Part shown: positions 61,901-64,000 of the stretch, in pieces
How the letters are laid out: each line of letters begins with the position of its first letter
Position numbering within the stretch: the first letter of the stretch is position 1
DNA from: Heterohyrax brucei
Taxonomy: Eukaryota > Chordata > Mammalia > Hyracoidea > Procaviidae
Length of the DNA: 64,000 nt
Assembly: GCA_028571685.1 (NCBI GenBank)
Contig: CM053140.1
Location: 26,455,501-26,519,500 of the forward strand
Direction: 5' to 3'
Translations under genes and position numbers: made by a program
Notes under the pieces: generated by a model
What the model saw: only the letters and a program-made list of their open reading frames with translations
Told to the model about the DNA's origin: nothing
Databases searched by the model: none

Positions 61901-63892
61901 CACTGTCAGGACACTGAGCAGTGCCAGCCCTGTGTGAACACTCTTGCTGCTGCCCTTTTGTACCCCCTCCTTGAGCCTGGGCAGCCACTCAGCTGTCTTC
62001 TGACTCCACGTCTCTTGTCTTTTCTTGGACAGCCCCATTAAAGGGGTCACCCAGTGTGTGGCTGTGGGGTGACAGTCCCCTCATCACAGTGCCCTGGGGA
62101 CCCTCCCACATTGCTGTGTCTGTTGCCAGAAGGTTCCTGATCACTGCTGTGCATGGCAGTGCTGTGGATGCGCAGAGGAGTATCAGGCCATCCTCCTGTG
62201 ATGACGCCTTGCTGTGCTGGGTGCCCACCCAGCAGTTAAGGGTGCCTGTGGCCCTGTCTGGAGGCCTGAGAGTCTTCCTGTACCTCCGCCCATCCCTCAG
62301 CATAGCTCCATGGCCAGGGTCTGCCCCCCACCAACTGTGGAACCCATCCCCATGCCCACTGTAGGCGCCCCTGTGAGCCCACGAGGTGTCCTCCCCTCAG
62401 AGCTGTCCCTGTCCCACCTCCTGCCCCAGAGCCCCGTGTCACTGCATGCTTTACCTCCCCACCTTTCCCCCAACAGCTGGACGTTGTCCTGGAGACCAAC
62501 CTGGCCACAATCCGAGTGCTGGAAAGTGTGCAGAAGAAGTTGTCTCGCATGGCCCCTGAGGACCAGGACAAGTTCCGTCTAGATGACTGCTTGGGTGGAG
62601 CCTCCGAAGTCATCCAGCGGCGTGCCATCTACCGCATTTATGGTGACAAGGCCCCCGAGATCATTGAGAGCCTCAAGAAGAATCCTGCCAATGCCGTGCC
62701 CGTCGTCCTCAAGAGGTGGCCTGCCTGTGGGCCCTGGCCCCTCACTGCCCAAATCAGCTCCTTACAGGGAAACCCCGTTAACAGCCATCCATGCCCTTCT
62801 AGAATTTTCCCCATATACATGATCACATATCAGCATGGGCAAATAGTTATTCCCCAGTGTGATGGGGGTTGTTCTGTAGCACAGCTTGCTTGGGCTTTTT
62901 TTGGTAGACTTACTTTGTTAGAGCAGCTTCAGGTTTTTAGAAAAACTGCAGAAAGTACAGCGAGTTCCACATGCCCTCCCCTTCCCCCTACACACAGTTT
63001 CCTCCGTTACTGGCGTCTGGCCTCCCTGTGGCACATTTGTTACAACTGATGATCCTTTCTGGATCGCTTATTACTAACTCAAGTTCATAGTTTCAAGTAG
63101 GGTTCATTGTTGGTCCTTCTCAGCCCTGTGGGTTTGACAAATGCATAATGTCACATGCCCACCATTAGAGTGTCTTAGAGTTTCACTGCCCTAAGCCCTA
63201 AAAGTGTTCTTGGCTCCGTGAGTTTGTCCTTTCTCCTTCATCCTAAAAGCCTGGCGACCACTGACCCTTCCTGTGTCGCTGTAGTGCTGCCGTTTCTGGA
63301 ACATTGTACAGTTGGAATCACACAGTGTGGGTTTTTCAGGCTGACTGCTAACTCAGTGACATACATACAGGATTCCGCTGAATCTTCTTGTTACTCAACG
63401 GCTGGGTCTTTTAATGGCCAGATAACACTCATGTGGGTGGGTATCCACAGTTTTTCTGTCTACTCAGTAACTCTCAGTCATACACCTTGGGATCCTTTCT
63501 ACTCTGGGGAGCTGGTATCAGTTACAGGATGGCTTTAATGAGGAAGACAGCCCCTTCCCTCAAGGGACCGAAAACCCCTCAAGGAGCCTGTTAGCAGCTG
63601 GTCCATGGAGGGATCAGCACTGGGCCAGGACAGGGTGGGTCTCAGGAGGCAGTGACATTAGAGAAACTGCTGGCCACCTTCACTGAGCCCCTACCCACGC
63701 CCCAACAGGCTGAAGGCCAAGGAGGAGGAGTGGCGAGAGGCACAGCGTGGCTTCAACAAGGTGTGGCGGGAGCAGTATGAGAAGGCCTACCTCAAGTCCC
63801 TCGACCACCAGGCCGTGAACTTCAAGCAGAACGACACCAAAGCCCTGCGTTCCAAGAGTCTGCTTAATGAGATTGAGAGTGTGTATGATGAG
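31846..63892 (+). CDS. SIN3B: SIN3B, paired amphipathic helix corepressor (5' 12 exons; gene continues past window)
   Basis: SIN3B is the nuclear scaffold of a Sin3-HDAC corepressor complex: PAH domains bind transcription factors and the central domain recruits HDAC1/2. Twelve exons (31846-31974, 32210-32316, 34460-34613, 43382-43582, 45464-45607, 54244-54366, 56193-56282, 56969-57087, 58652-58859, 60483-60599, 62477-62715, 63709-63892) join in one frame for 605 codons, with GT-AG at every intron. Order: Gly-rich start (residues 5-13), PAH1 (about 43-112), PAH2 (about 162-240), basic linker (KKRTR at 270-274, KKKMK at 286-290), PAH3 (about 306-372), then the start of the HDAC-interaction domain from about 388 ([21 protein letters not shown]). 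The human protein, from memory, is about 1,160 residues, so roughly half is here. SIN3A is excluded by the MAHA start, the short linker and near-identity to recalled SIN3B. The reading frame is intact throughout. Confidence 0.97.
31849..31899 (+). repeat. GGC trinucleotide tract in SIN3B exon 1
   Basis: A GGC-dominated run broken by CAGCGGCAGC encodes nine glycines then Gly-Ser-Gly-Ser-Gly. Such tracts are length-variable between species and individuals. Confidence 0.8.
32210..32316 (+). CDS. SIN3B: SIN3B exon 2 (first half of PAH1)
   Basis: Begins [15 protein letters not shown] after a CCCCGCAG acceptor and ends inside a serine codon (two bases left over) at a GTACCT donor. It carries PAH1 helices 1 and 2, including the [11 protein letters not shown] stretch. 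Intron 1 is only 235 bp and lies within the CpG island. Confidence 0.95.
33056..33210 (+). repeat. AfroSINE in SIN3B intron 2
   Basis: GAAACCCTGGTGATATACTA to GTGGGTTGGGTTTGATTTTG. First of a cluster of five fragments in this intron. Confidence 0.85.
33316..33435 (-). repeat. AfroSINE long-variant fragment
   Basis: GGTAGTGTTAGATGCTGTCA through TGCAGGAACCTATCAGCAGG; the head is missing and another fragment abuts it. Confidence 0.75.
33436..33526 (+). repeat. AfroSINE 3' half
   Basis: AACCCTGTGGAGCAGTTCAG to CAGTGGCAATGAGTTTAGG, then a T run. Together with the preceding minus fragment it makes a short inverted pair. Confidence 0.75.
33795..33950 (+). repeat. AfroSINE, diverged
   Basis: The body is recognisable: CCTGTGGAGCACAGTTCTGC and ATCGCGATGAGTTGGAATGG. 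The head is poor. Confidence 0.6.
34083..34268 (-). repeat. AfroSINE long variant, diverged, minus
   Basis: GTTGGCTGCTGTTGATTCTG at the tail end and CTAGCACTTAACCGTTGTGT in the head. It ends about 190 bp before exon 3. Confidence 0.7.
34460..34613 (+). CDS. SIN3B: SIN3B exon 3 (second half of PAH1)
   Basis: Completes the split serine and continues [20 protein letters not shown], then [11 protein letters not shown] and [10 protein letters not shown], ending in phase 0 at GTAGGC. This supplies PAH1 helices 3 and 4 plus the start of the PAH1-PAH2 linker. Exons 2 and 3 together are 261 bases, a whole number of codons. Confidence 0.95.
34936..35140 (-). repeat. AfroSINE long variant in intron 3
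   Basis: GTTAGCTGTCGTCTAGTTGA, AAGGCTGAGACCTTTTGCAA, CCTTAACCATTTGTGCCGCC, ending AGGAGCCCC. Confidence 0.85.
35165..35365 (+). repeat. Old L1 3' untranslated fragment
   Basis: Follows the common mammalian L1 3' pattern: a GGGACCCATTGTTTAGGAAG block, then GCTGCTGAACTGTACATATG and GTTATTTGAAGTTTTACAAA. No tail left. Confidence 0.65.
35366..35713. other. Intron 3 sequence, nothing recognised
   Basis: Only weak AfroSINE-like strings near 35650-35690 (GAGTCGAGATCCGACTCGAC). Confidence 0.4.
35714..35885 (-). repeat. AfroSINE long variant, minus
   Basis: GTTGTCGAGTGACTTCTACG, CTATAATCTTTACAAAGCAG, GTGAGTTTGAACAGCCAACA. The head side runs into MER5A-like sequence. Confidence 0.75.
35893..35970 (-). 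repeat. MER5A-like hAT fragment
   Basis: GTCAGAGTTTCTCAGCATTG followed by CAGAATATCGTTCCTTGCTG fits the minus-strand start of MER5A. Confidence 0.55.
36008..36232 (-). repeat. AfroSINE long variant, minus
   Basis: GCTTAATGATGACCCCATGT, TGACCTTTACAGCAGTAGAT, CACTGGGTGGGTTTGAACCG, CTTAACCACTGCACCACCAG. Well preserved at the head. Confidence 0.85.
36233..36734. other. Intron 3 sequence, nothing recognised
   Basis: GC-moderate. Open frames of about 80-150 codons occur on both strands but none has a known domain or a plausible exon structure. Confidence 0.4.
36735..36945 (+). repeat. AfroSINE long variant, plus
   Basis: AGACAGTTAAGTGCTCAGCA, GCGGTTTGAGCCCACCCTGA, AAGCTTGATGGTCTGCTTCC, TGAGTCAGAATTAATTCAGC. 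Confidence 0.85.
36990..37090 (+). repeat. MER5A fragment
   Basis: CTGATTCTCAGTTCGGGGCA and CAGGTTGTCGCACTAGGAAG follow the plus-strand MER5A consensus order. Confidence 0.6.
37092..37312 (+). repeat. Two AfroSINE fragments in tandem
   Basis: 37092-37168 is a body-tail piece (GTGGAGCAATTCTACCTTGT); 37178-37312 is a long-variant piece beginning AGGCCCCTGGGTGGCACAGA with the middle block lost head-to-box B. Confidence 0.7.
37565..37935 (+). mobile_element. MLT1-like MaLR LTR fossil, plus
   Basis: GATTGAGTTGTGTCCCCTAA at the start, GTGGGTTTTAAAACCTAATC in the middle and GCCACCCACTTGTGGTATTG near the end, in the usual order. Ends in ACTAAGACAGC. About whole length. Confidence 0.75.
38480..38648 (-). 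repeat. MER5A (hAT), minus
   Basis: GGGACCATCCTGTGTGTGTA, CAGCATCCTTGGTCTCCACC, GACAACCCCAGATGTTGTTA and GTGAAGACCCCTGGTCTA match reversed MER5A nearly end to end. Confidence 0.8.
38649..39144. other. Intron 3 sequence, nothing recognised
   Basis: No gene or clear repeat; the long minus-strand open frame over 38031-38813 includes MER5A sequence and is not coding. Confidence 0.4.
39145..39310 (+). repeat. AfroSINE long variant, diverged, plus
   Basis: GTGATTCAGACCCACGCAGA, CAAGGCCACAGCCCTGAAGG, GAGTCGCAGTAAGTCACAGT. Head lost. Confidence 0.65.
39325..39480 (-). repeat. AfroSINE long variant, minus, head lost
   Basis: CATGGTGACCCCATATGGTA, TTCTTGGCTGTGATCTCTGG, GCTGGGTTTGAACCACCAGC. Confidence 0.75.
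39481..40083. other. Intron 3 sequence, purine-rich
   Basis: G- and A-rich text at 39700-40080 without tandem order. Nothing supported. Confidence 0.35.
40084..40140 (-). repeat. hAT-type remnant end
   Basis: AAAGCTAGGCAAACTACTGC fits the reversed end of the same hAT family as at 31328-31520 and 60170-60302. Confidence 0.45.
40155..41020 (-). repeat. L1 3' region, minus (old subfamily)
   Basis: Reversed L1 order: GATAAAATTCACATGACAAA, CTAATATTCCATCGTGTGGA, GGGCACATGGGTTGTTTCCA, CCAGGATGGAATTGCCGGCT, TAGCCATCCTAGTAGGTGTG. Diverged, no open frame. Confidence 0.85.
41020..41365 (+). mobile_element. MLT1-like MaLR LTR fossil, plus
   Basis: GACAGACATGGAGACAGTCA, AGCCGTTGAGGAATCACCAC and GTGCTGTGAGACAGTACATT in MLT1-like order; closing ACTAAGATG. 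Old. Confidence 0.55.
41366..42179. other. Intron 3 sequence, nothing recognised
   Basis: Open frames on both strands up to about 110 codons, without known content. Confidence 0.4.
42180..42385 (+). repeat. AfroSINE long variant, plus
   Basis: GAGTCCCTGGGTGGCACAGT, GGAAGTTTGG-like box B, CTGGGAATCTTCTGAAAGGT, AAGTCAGAACTGACTGGATG. Confidence 0.85.
42588..42795 (-). repeat. AfroSINE long variant, minus
   Basis: GTGAAACTCACTCACGGCGA, GTAGGTCACCGAGCCTGTCT, CCAGCCTTTTGGTTAGCAGC, ending AAGGTGCTCC. Confidence 0.8.
42796..43117. other. Intron 3 sequence, nothing recognised
   Basis: No signal found. Confidence 0.35.
43118..43252 (-). repeat. AfroSINE, minus, with internal gap
   Basis: AAACCCAGTGCAGTCGAGTC, then directly TAGGATTTCCAAGAGGTGGC, head CTGCTGTGCCACCAGGGCTC. 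The body between is deleted. It lies 130 bp before exon 4. Confidence 0.8.
43382..43582 (+). CDS. SIN3B: SIN3B exon 4 (linker and first half of PAH2)
   Basis: Codes residues 131-197: a variable linker ([16 protein letters not shown]), the conserved [16 protein letters not shown] stretch, and PAH2 helices 1 and 2 ([28 protein letters not shown]). The linker differs from recalled human sequence around residues 137-148 while the PAH2 part is essentially unchanged. Phase 0 at both ends, GTAAGA donor. Confidence 0.95.
43758..44345 (-). repeat. SINE with tRNA-Gly-like head, minus, carrying an RTE insertion
   Basis: Reading minus, 44345 to 44225 matches tRNA-Gly (GGTGGTTTAGTGGCAGAACC, then CAGGTTTGACTCCTGGCCAG), followed by TTGCTACAATGCTGAA; the body resumes at 43975 with the AAACAGGTTTC-type continuation and runs to 43758. 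A 240-bp RTE 3' piece (43976-44217) splits it. Confidence 0.7.
43976..44217 (-). repeat. RTE 3' end inserted in SINE
   Basis: GTTGTTGTTAGGTGCTATTG, GTCTTGCGCCTTGTCTACAG, CAAAGCATGATGTCCTTCTC in reversed RTE order. Short 5'-truncated insertion. Confidence 0.75.
44424..44600 (+). repeat. AfroSINE long variant, plus
   Basis: GTCTCAGTTGTCCAGTTAAG, AAGCCTGGCAGTCTGCTTCT, GAGAGCACAGTTCTCCTCTG. Its last 50 bp are included in the duplicated segment A. Confidence 0.75.
44549..44850 (+). repeat. Direct duplication copy A (upstream of exon 5)
   Basis: Matches 45693-45980 over its length, with shared runs such as CTGCACACATGGGCTC, TTTCAAGTGTCTCAGTAGCT and GTGTAAACCACCTTGCATTT. The first part is SINE tail and the rest is single-copy, so this is a duplicated segment, not two independent SINEs. 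Confidence 0.9.
45464..45607 (+). CDS. SIN3B: SIN3B exon 5 (second half of PAH2)
   Basis: Codes residues 198-245: [20 protein letters not shown], then [20 protein letters not shown] and LPEAKRSL. It is 144 bases, phase 0 at both ends, so its loss would keep frame but remove helices 3 and 4 of PAH2. It lies between the two copies of a direct duplication (44549-44850 and 45693-45980). Confidence 0.96.
45693..45980 (+). repeat. Direct duplication copy B (downstream of exon 5)
   Basis: Second copy, starting GCTATTCAGAACGTTAGCGA. It lacks the SINE head present before copy A, so it is the derived copy or was cut at that point. By eye about one base in eight to ten differs from copy A. Confidence 0.9.
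45981..46483. other. Intron 5 sequence, nothing recognised
   Basis: No repeat or open frame of interest. Confidence 0.4.
46838..47003 (+). repeat. AfroSINE in L1
   Basis: GGAGTCCTGGTGGCTGGCAC to GTGGTGGGTTTGGTTTGAGC; complete. Confidence 0.9.
47187..47347 (+). repeat. AfroSINE in L1
   Basis: ATGGAGCCCTAGTGGCACAG to CGAGTTTGGTTTGGGCTTG; complete. Confidence 0.9.
47607..48255 (-). mobile_element. LTR fossil (retroviral family B), minus
   Basis: Shares the CACAGAACTCACAGATGCTA-type block and following order with 25380-25720. Fragmentary, inserted in the L1. Confidence 0.55.
48283..48440 (-). repeat. AfroSINE, minus
   Basis: AAACCCTCTGTGTCGAGTTG, CCTACAGGACAGAGTAGAAC, CACTTAACCACTGCACCACC. 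Confidence 0.9.
48441..49790 (-). mobile_element. RTE 3' part, minus, split by an L1-type insertion
   Basis: 48441-48720 and 49263-49790 are consecutive in reversed RTE order (GGTGTCAGGTTGGTTCTGAC; TGTCCAGCTTTTGCATGTAT; GTGTAATCCATACTGAAGGC). The minus translation at 49257-49460 ends with the conserved [10 protein letters not shown] segment. Confidence 0.85.
48721..49262 (-). repeat. L1-type 3' sequence in RTE
   Basis: T-rich start, CTTTAAGTGACAGCTTACAA, GTGTCCATTCACCAGCTCG and GGTAGCTGGGCACCATCTAA. Same family as 14573-14813, longer here. Confidence 0.65.
49880..51290 (-). repeat. L1 ORF2/3' region, minus, part 2
   Basis: Continuation of the L1 in reverse: TTTTAATTTTGATGAAGTCT, CCCATTGAATGGACTTGGCC, CTGTAGCTTTGTAGTAAGTT, AATTTGGATGTGTTTCATAT. 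Minus translation 50923-51195 resembles L1 reverse transcriptase. Diverged. Confidence 0.85.
49970..50165 (+). repeat. AfroSINE long variant in L1
   Basis: GTCCTGGTGTCAGACAATAA, GGGGGTTTGAACCCCCTCCG box B region, AAGGCGTGATCTGCTCTATA. Tail unclear. Confidence 0.65.
51325..51945 (-). mobile_element. RTE 3' part, minus
   Basis: GTTGTTACTAGTTGCTACTG, TACCAAGCATGATGTTCTTC, CTTGTCCAGCTTTTGTATGC, GACTGCTGCTTCCAGGGGTG. More diverged than the copy at 48441-49790. Confidence 0.85.
51970..52120 (-). repeat. AfroSINE, minus
   Basis: CCAGTTCTGACTCATAGCAA, GATGGATTTGAACTGCTGAC, CTTAACCACTGTGCCCCAAG. Confidence 0.85.
52408..52765 (-). mobile_element. MaLR-type LTR fossil, minus, incomplete
   Basis: TGCCTTAGTTTCTTTGTAGT, TCTGAATTCAGGGTGTCAGC, CTCTGGAGAAAAGTCCTTGT, in the order of the MaLR copies above. 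Its far end runs into an AfroSINE. Confidence 0.65.
52775..52932 (-). repeat. AfroSINE, minus
   Basis: CAAATGCACTGTCATCAAGT, CTATAGGACAGAGTAGAACT, TGCCTGAAGGATTCAAGCCA. Complete. Confidence 0.85.
52933..53874. other. Intron 5 sequence, nothing recognised
   Basis: GC-richer. Several long open frames overlap on both strands (53176-53532 minus, 53303-53824 plus), but none resembles a known protein. Confidence 0.4.
53875..54042 (+). repeat. AfroSINE long variant, head lost
   Basis: GGCCTGGCAATCTACTTCTG, AACCCAGTTCTGCTCTGACA, CACCATGAGTTGAGGTTGAC, then a T run. It ends 200 bp before exon 6. Confidence 0.8.
54244..54366 (+). CDS. SIN3B: SIN3B exon 6 (basic linker)
   Basis: Codes residues 246-286, [20 protein letters not shown] then [20 protein letters not shown] and a final lysine. 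The serine/lysine-rich composition and KKRTR cluster suggest a nuclear localisation signal between PAH2 and PAH3. Phase 0 at both ends (123 bases), donor GTAGGT. This is the least conserved exon relative to recalled human sequence. Confidence 0.94.
54760..55165 (+). repeat. Degenerate minisatellite, part 1 (intron 6)
   Basis: Recurrent unit of roughly 45-60 bp built on CACAGTTGTGAGG, TCCCAGTCTTCA and GTGAGGGT-ACT. About eight decayed units can be counted by eye. Confidence 0.75.
55166..55805 (+). repeat. Retroposed A-tailed element in minisatellite
   Basis: From CTTAGAAGCTACCAAGCAGC to AATAAAATATTTAAAAAAAT. Its last 250 bp parallel 27800-28067 (GTGTGCTGTCAC, GTGCAAATTT, CCATAAAGCACAATAAAA). 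Family: probable afrotherian L1 3' region. Confidence 0.75.
55806..56010 (+). repeat. Degenerate minisatellite, part 2
   Basis: Same unit resumes after the insertion: GTCACTGCACAGTCATGGAG, GTCCTAGTCTTTAAGGTGAG, GTCACCGTGCAGACGTAGGG. Four to five units. Confidence 0.75.
56193..56282 (+). CDS. SIN3B: SIN3B exon 7 (PAH3 entry)
   Basis: Thirty codons, [20 protein letters not shown] then [10 protein letters not shown], phase 0 at both ends, donor GTGAAG. It extends the basic stretch begun by the last lysine of exon 6 and starts the PAH3 region. Confidence 0.95.
56351..56396 (+). repeat. Two-copy tandem repeat in intron 7
   Basis: GCGCCCACCCAGGCCTGG occurs twice in a row with two intervening bases. 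Confidence 0.85.
56400..56960. other. Intron 7 sequence, nothing recognised
   Basis: Some internal similarity (GTGGGGTCCAGTCAGGGCAG and ATGGGGACTGGACAGGGTGG) but not a clear array. Confidence 0.35.
56969..57087 (+). CDS. SIN3B: SIN3B exon 8 (PAH3 helices)
   Basis: Begins [20 protein letters not shown] and ends QLVSPFLG with the last glycine codon split two bases to one. Donor is GTGAGC. With exon 9 it totals 327 bases, a whole number of codons. It supplies the core of the degenerate PAH3. Confidence 0.95.
57220..57415 (+). mobile_element. MLT1-like LTR fragment (fossil)
   Basis: GATTAAGTTGTGTCCCACGT, GGAATCCTAACCATGTATCT and following purine-rich text fit the first half of an MLT1-type LTR. 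Fragment only. Confidence 0.5.
57418..57590 (-). repeat. AfroSINE long variant, minus, tail lost
   Basis: GACAGAGTAGAACCATGCTG, CAGAAGCAGAATAGCCAGGT, GGGTGGACTCAAGCTTCCAG. Head decayed. Confidence 0.75.
57591..58265. other. Intron 8 sequence, nothing recognised
   Basis: No supported element. Confidence 0.4.
58266..58350 (+). repeat. hAT-type remnant
   Basis: GTTTATTTACAGAATGGCTA and GATTTGGCCCGTGGCCGCAG fit the right end of the hAT family also seen at 31328-31520. Confidence 0.55.
58652..58859 (+). CDS. SIN3B: SIN3B exon 9 (end of PAH3, start of HDAC-interaction domain)
   Basis: Starts by completing the glycine codon, then [20 protein letters not shown], and continues through [20 protein letters not shown] to RTAICKE. 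The last part is the signature opening of the Sin3 HDAC-interaction domain. The donor GTAGTG is only fair, and the exon's last 16 bases are recopied just downstream in the intron (58878-58894 and 58917-58936). Confidence 0.95.
58845..58936 (+). repeat. Tandem copies of the exon 9 end
   Basis: CATCTGCAAGGAGG (exon end, 58848-58860), again at 58881-58894, and GTCTGCAAGGAGG at 58922-58934, spaced about 33-41 bp with GGGGGAG-rich text between. The copied donors read GGGGGT and GGGGTG, so the first keeps the only GTA donor. Confidence 0.85.
59345..59505 (+). repeat. AfroSINE, plus, intron 9
   Basis: GGGCGTAGTATTTAGGTGCT, CAGTTTAAATCCAGCAGGTG, GTCGCTGTGAGTTGGAATCG. Confidence 0.9.
59519..59712 (+). 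repeat. AfroSINE long variant, plus
   Basis: ATGGTGCTCCGGTTGGGTGC, GTGGTTTGAGCCCACGCAGT, GGTCTGGTGATCTGCTCCCA, CAACTCAGCAGCACCTGATA. Confidence 0.85.
59716..60055 (+). repeat. SINE with tRNA-Gly-like head, plus, full length
   Basis: Head: GTAGTTCCCTGGTAGAATTC and CCCAGTTCTATTCTGGCCAT match tRNA-Gly boxes A and B. Then GTTGCTGTGATGCTGAACGG, GAAAGGCCTGCTGGTCAACT and the RTE-like tail GGGCAGCGTTTCATTCTGTC. It is the uninterrupted counterpart of 43758-44345. Confidence 0.75.
60170..60302 (-). repeat. hAT-type remnant, minus
   Basis: CAGCCACGGCCACATCCAGC, GTTGCGACAGTCTGTCAGGG, CTGATTATCTGACCCTTTAC, GTCTGCTGACCCCTG: the reverse of the family at 31328-31520, with its terminal sequence kept. Confidence 0.65.
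60483..60599 (+). CDS. SIN3B: SIN3B exon 10 (HDAC-interaction domain)
   Basis: Thirty-nine codons, [20 protein letters not shown] then [19 protein letters not shown], identical to recalled human SIN3B. Phase 0 at both ends. The donor GTGCGG is followed by an in-frame stop four codons later, so retention of intron 10 would truncate the protein. Confidence 0.96.
60610..61097. other. Intron 10 sequence, little recognised
   Basis: 60960-61020 has CACCCAGTTTCCTCCGTGGG, common in old L1 3' regions. Otherwise nothing. Confidence 0.35.
61098..61170 (+). repeat. GT-rich microsatellite
   Basis: TGTGTGTGTATGTGAG and ATGTGTGTGTGTATGTGT runs, directly before a mariner element. Confidence 0.85.
61175..61732 (+). 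mobile_element. Complete long-TIR mariner-type MITE (intron 10)
   Basis: 558 bp flanked by TA at 61173-61174 and 61733-61734. Left arm TGGGGTCCAGCAATTAAGTC and right arm (reversed) TGAGATCTGGCACTTAAATT; the inverted similarity continues about 170 bp inward (for example CCTTTAAAGCAGTTTCAGAA against GCAAAACTGCTTTTAAAGG). The middle + strand keeps a transposase carboxy segment [20 protein letters not shown] then [20 protein letters not shown]. Confidence 0.85.
61745..62460. other. Intron 10 sequence, nothing recognised
   Basis: Begins with degenerate TG-rich text to 61860. No element or gene seen in the rest. Confidence 0.4.
62477..62715 (+). CDS. SIN3B: SIN3B exon 11 (HDAC-interaction domain)
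   Basis: Begins [20 protein letters not shown], continues through [20 protein letters not shown] and ends VVLK plus two bases of an arginine codon. The acceptor follows a good pyrimidine tract (CCCCCAACAG). The donor reads GTGGCC, weak beyond its first three bases, but it is the only GT that keeps frame with exon 12. Confidence 0.93.
62900..63540 (-). repeat. Old L1 3' untranslated region, minus (intron 11)
   Basis: AGAGCAGCTTCAGGTTTTTA, GGCACATTTGTTACAACTGA, TTTGACAAATGCATAATGTC, GTACAGTTGGAATCACACAG in reversed L1M order. Confidence 0.8.
63709..63892 (+). CDS. SIN3B: SIN3B exon 12 (last complete exon in window)
   Basis: Completes the arginine codon then [61 protein letters not shown]. Ends in phase 0 at GTGGGC. 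Recalled human protein continues with a Gln/His/Ser-rich segment encoded by the next exon, which lies outside the window. Confidence 0.95.
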
Positions 63893-64000
63893 GTGGGCCG
63901 CCTCTTCCTAAGCCACACAGGCCAGTGATGTCACTCCCACAGGGCTCGGGGACAAGGGGCAGGGATGTGGTCTCCAGCCTGGACCAGCACCCTGCAGGGT

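Overview
This is mammalian nuclear DNA from an afrotherian, most likely an elephant or a close paenungulate relative. The evidence is dozens of copies of the tRNA-derived AfroSINE on both strands, several BovB/RTE-type LINEs of the kind abundant in elephant genomes, and MaLR-type LTRs resembling ones I recall from elephant. The species call rests on recognising these repeats from memory, not on a search.

The only protein-coding gene I can support is SIN3B, the Sin3-family transcriptional corepressor scaffold, on the + strand. Twelve consecutive exons were placed from the start codon at 31846 to 63892, where the window cuts the gene. All splice sites are GT-AG, phases agree at every junction, and together they encode 605 residues: PAH1, PAH2, a basic linker, PAH3 and the first part of the HDAC-interaction domain. 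The remaining exons lie beyond the right edge. The first exon sits in a CpG island (about 31.67-32.44 kb) with GC boxes, two overlapping NRF1 consensus sites and a YY1-like motif over the start codon.

The 31.6 kb upstream of SIN3B holds no gene I recognise and is mostly layered transposon debris: an L1/HAL1-type element (2.5-5.3 kb), a very AT-rich block (5.4-7.3 kb), an RTE LINE carrying a smaller RTE derivative (8.5-11.8 kb), an RTE LINE broken by five later insertions (14.1-17.85 kb), several MaLR and other LTR fossils (17.9-26.6 kb), mariner-type elements with long inverted ends, and a head-to-head RTE pair (28.2-30.3 kb). Clean target-site duplications let the order of insertion be read in several places.

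The SIN3B introns contain AfroSINEs, MER5A and other hAT remnants, L1 and RTE pieces, MaLR LTRs, a degenerate minisatellite split by a retroposed element (intron 6), a complete long-TIR mariner MITE (intron 10), and a direct duplication of about 300 bp flanking exon 5. I found no previously undescribed system. The most useful second-look items are the exon-5-flanking duplication, the tandemly copied exon 9 end and splice donor, the weak donor of exon 11 with a long open read-through, the long-TIR mariner family and a group of A-tailed retroposed sequences with clear target-site duplications.
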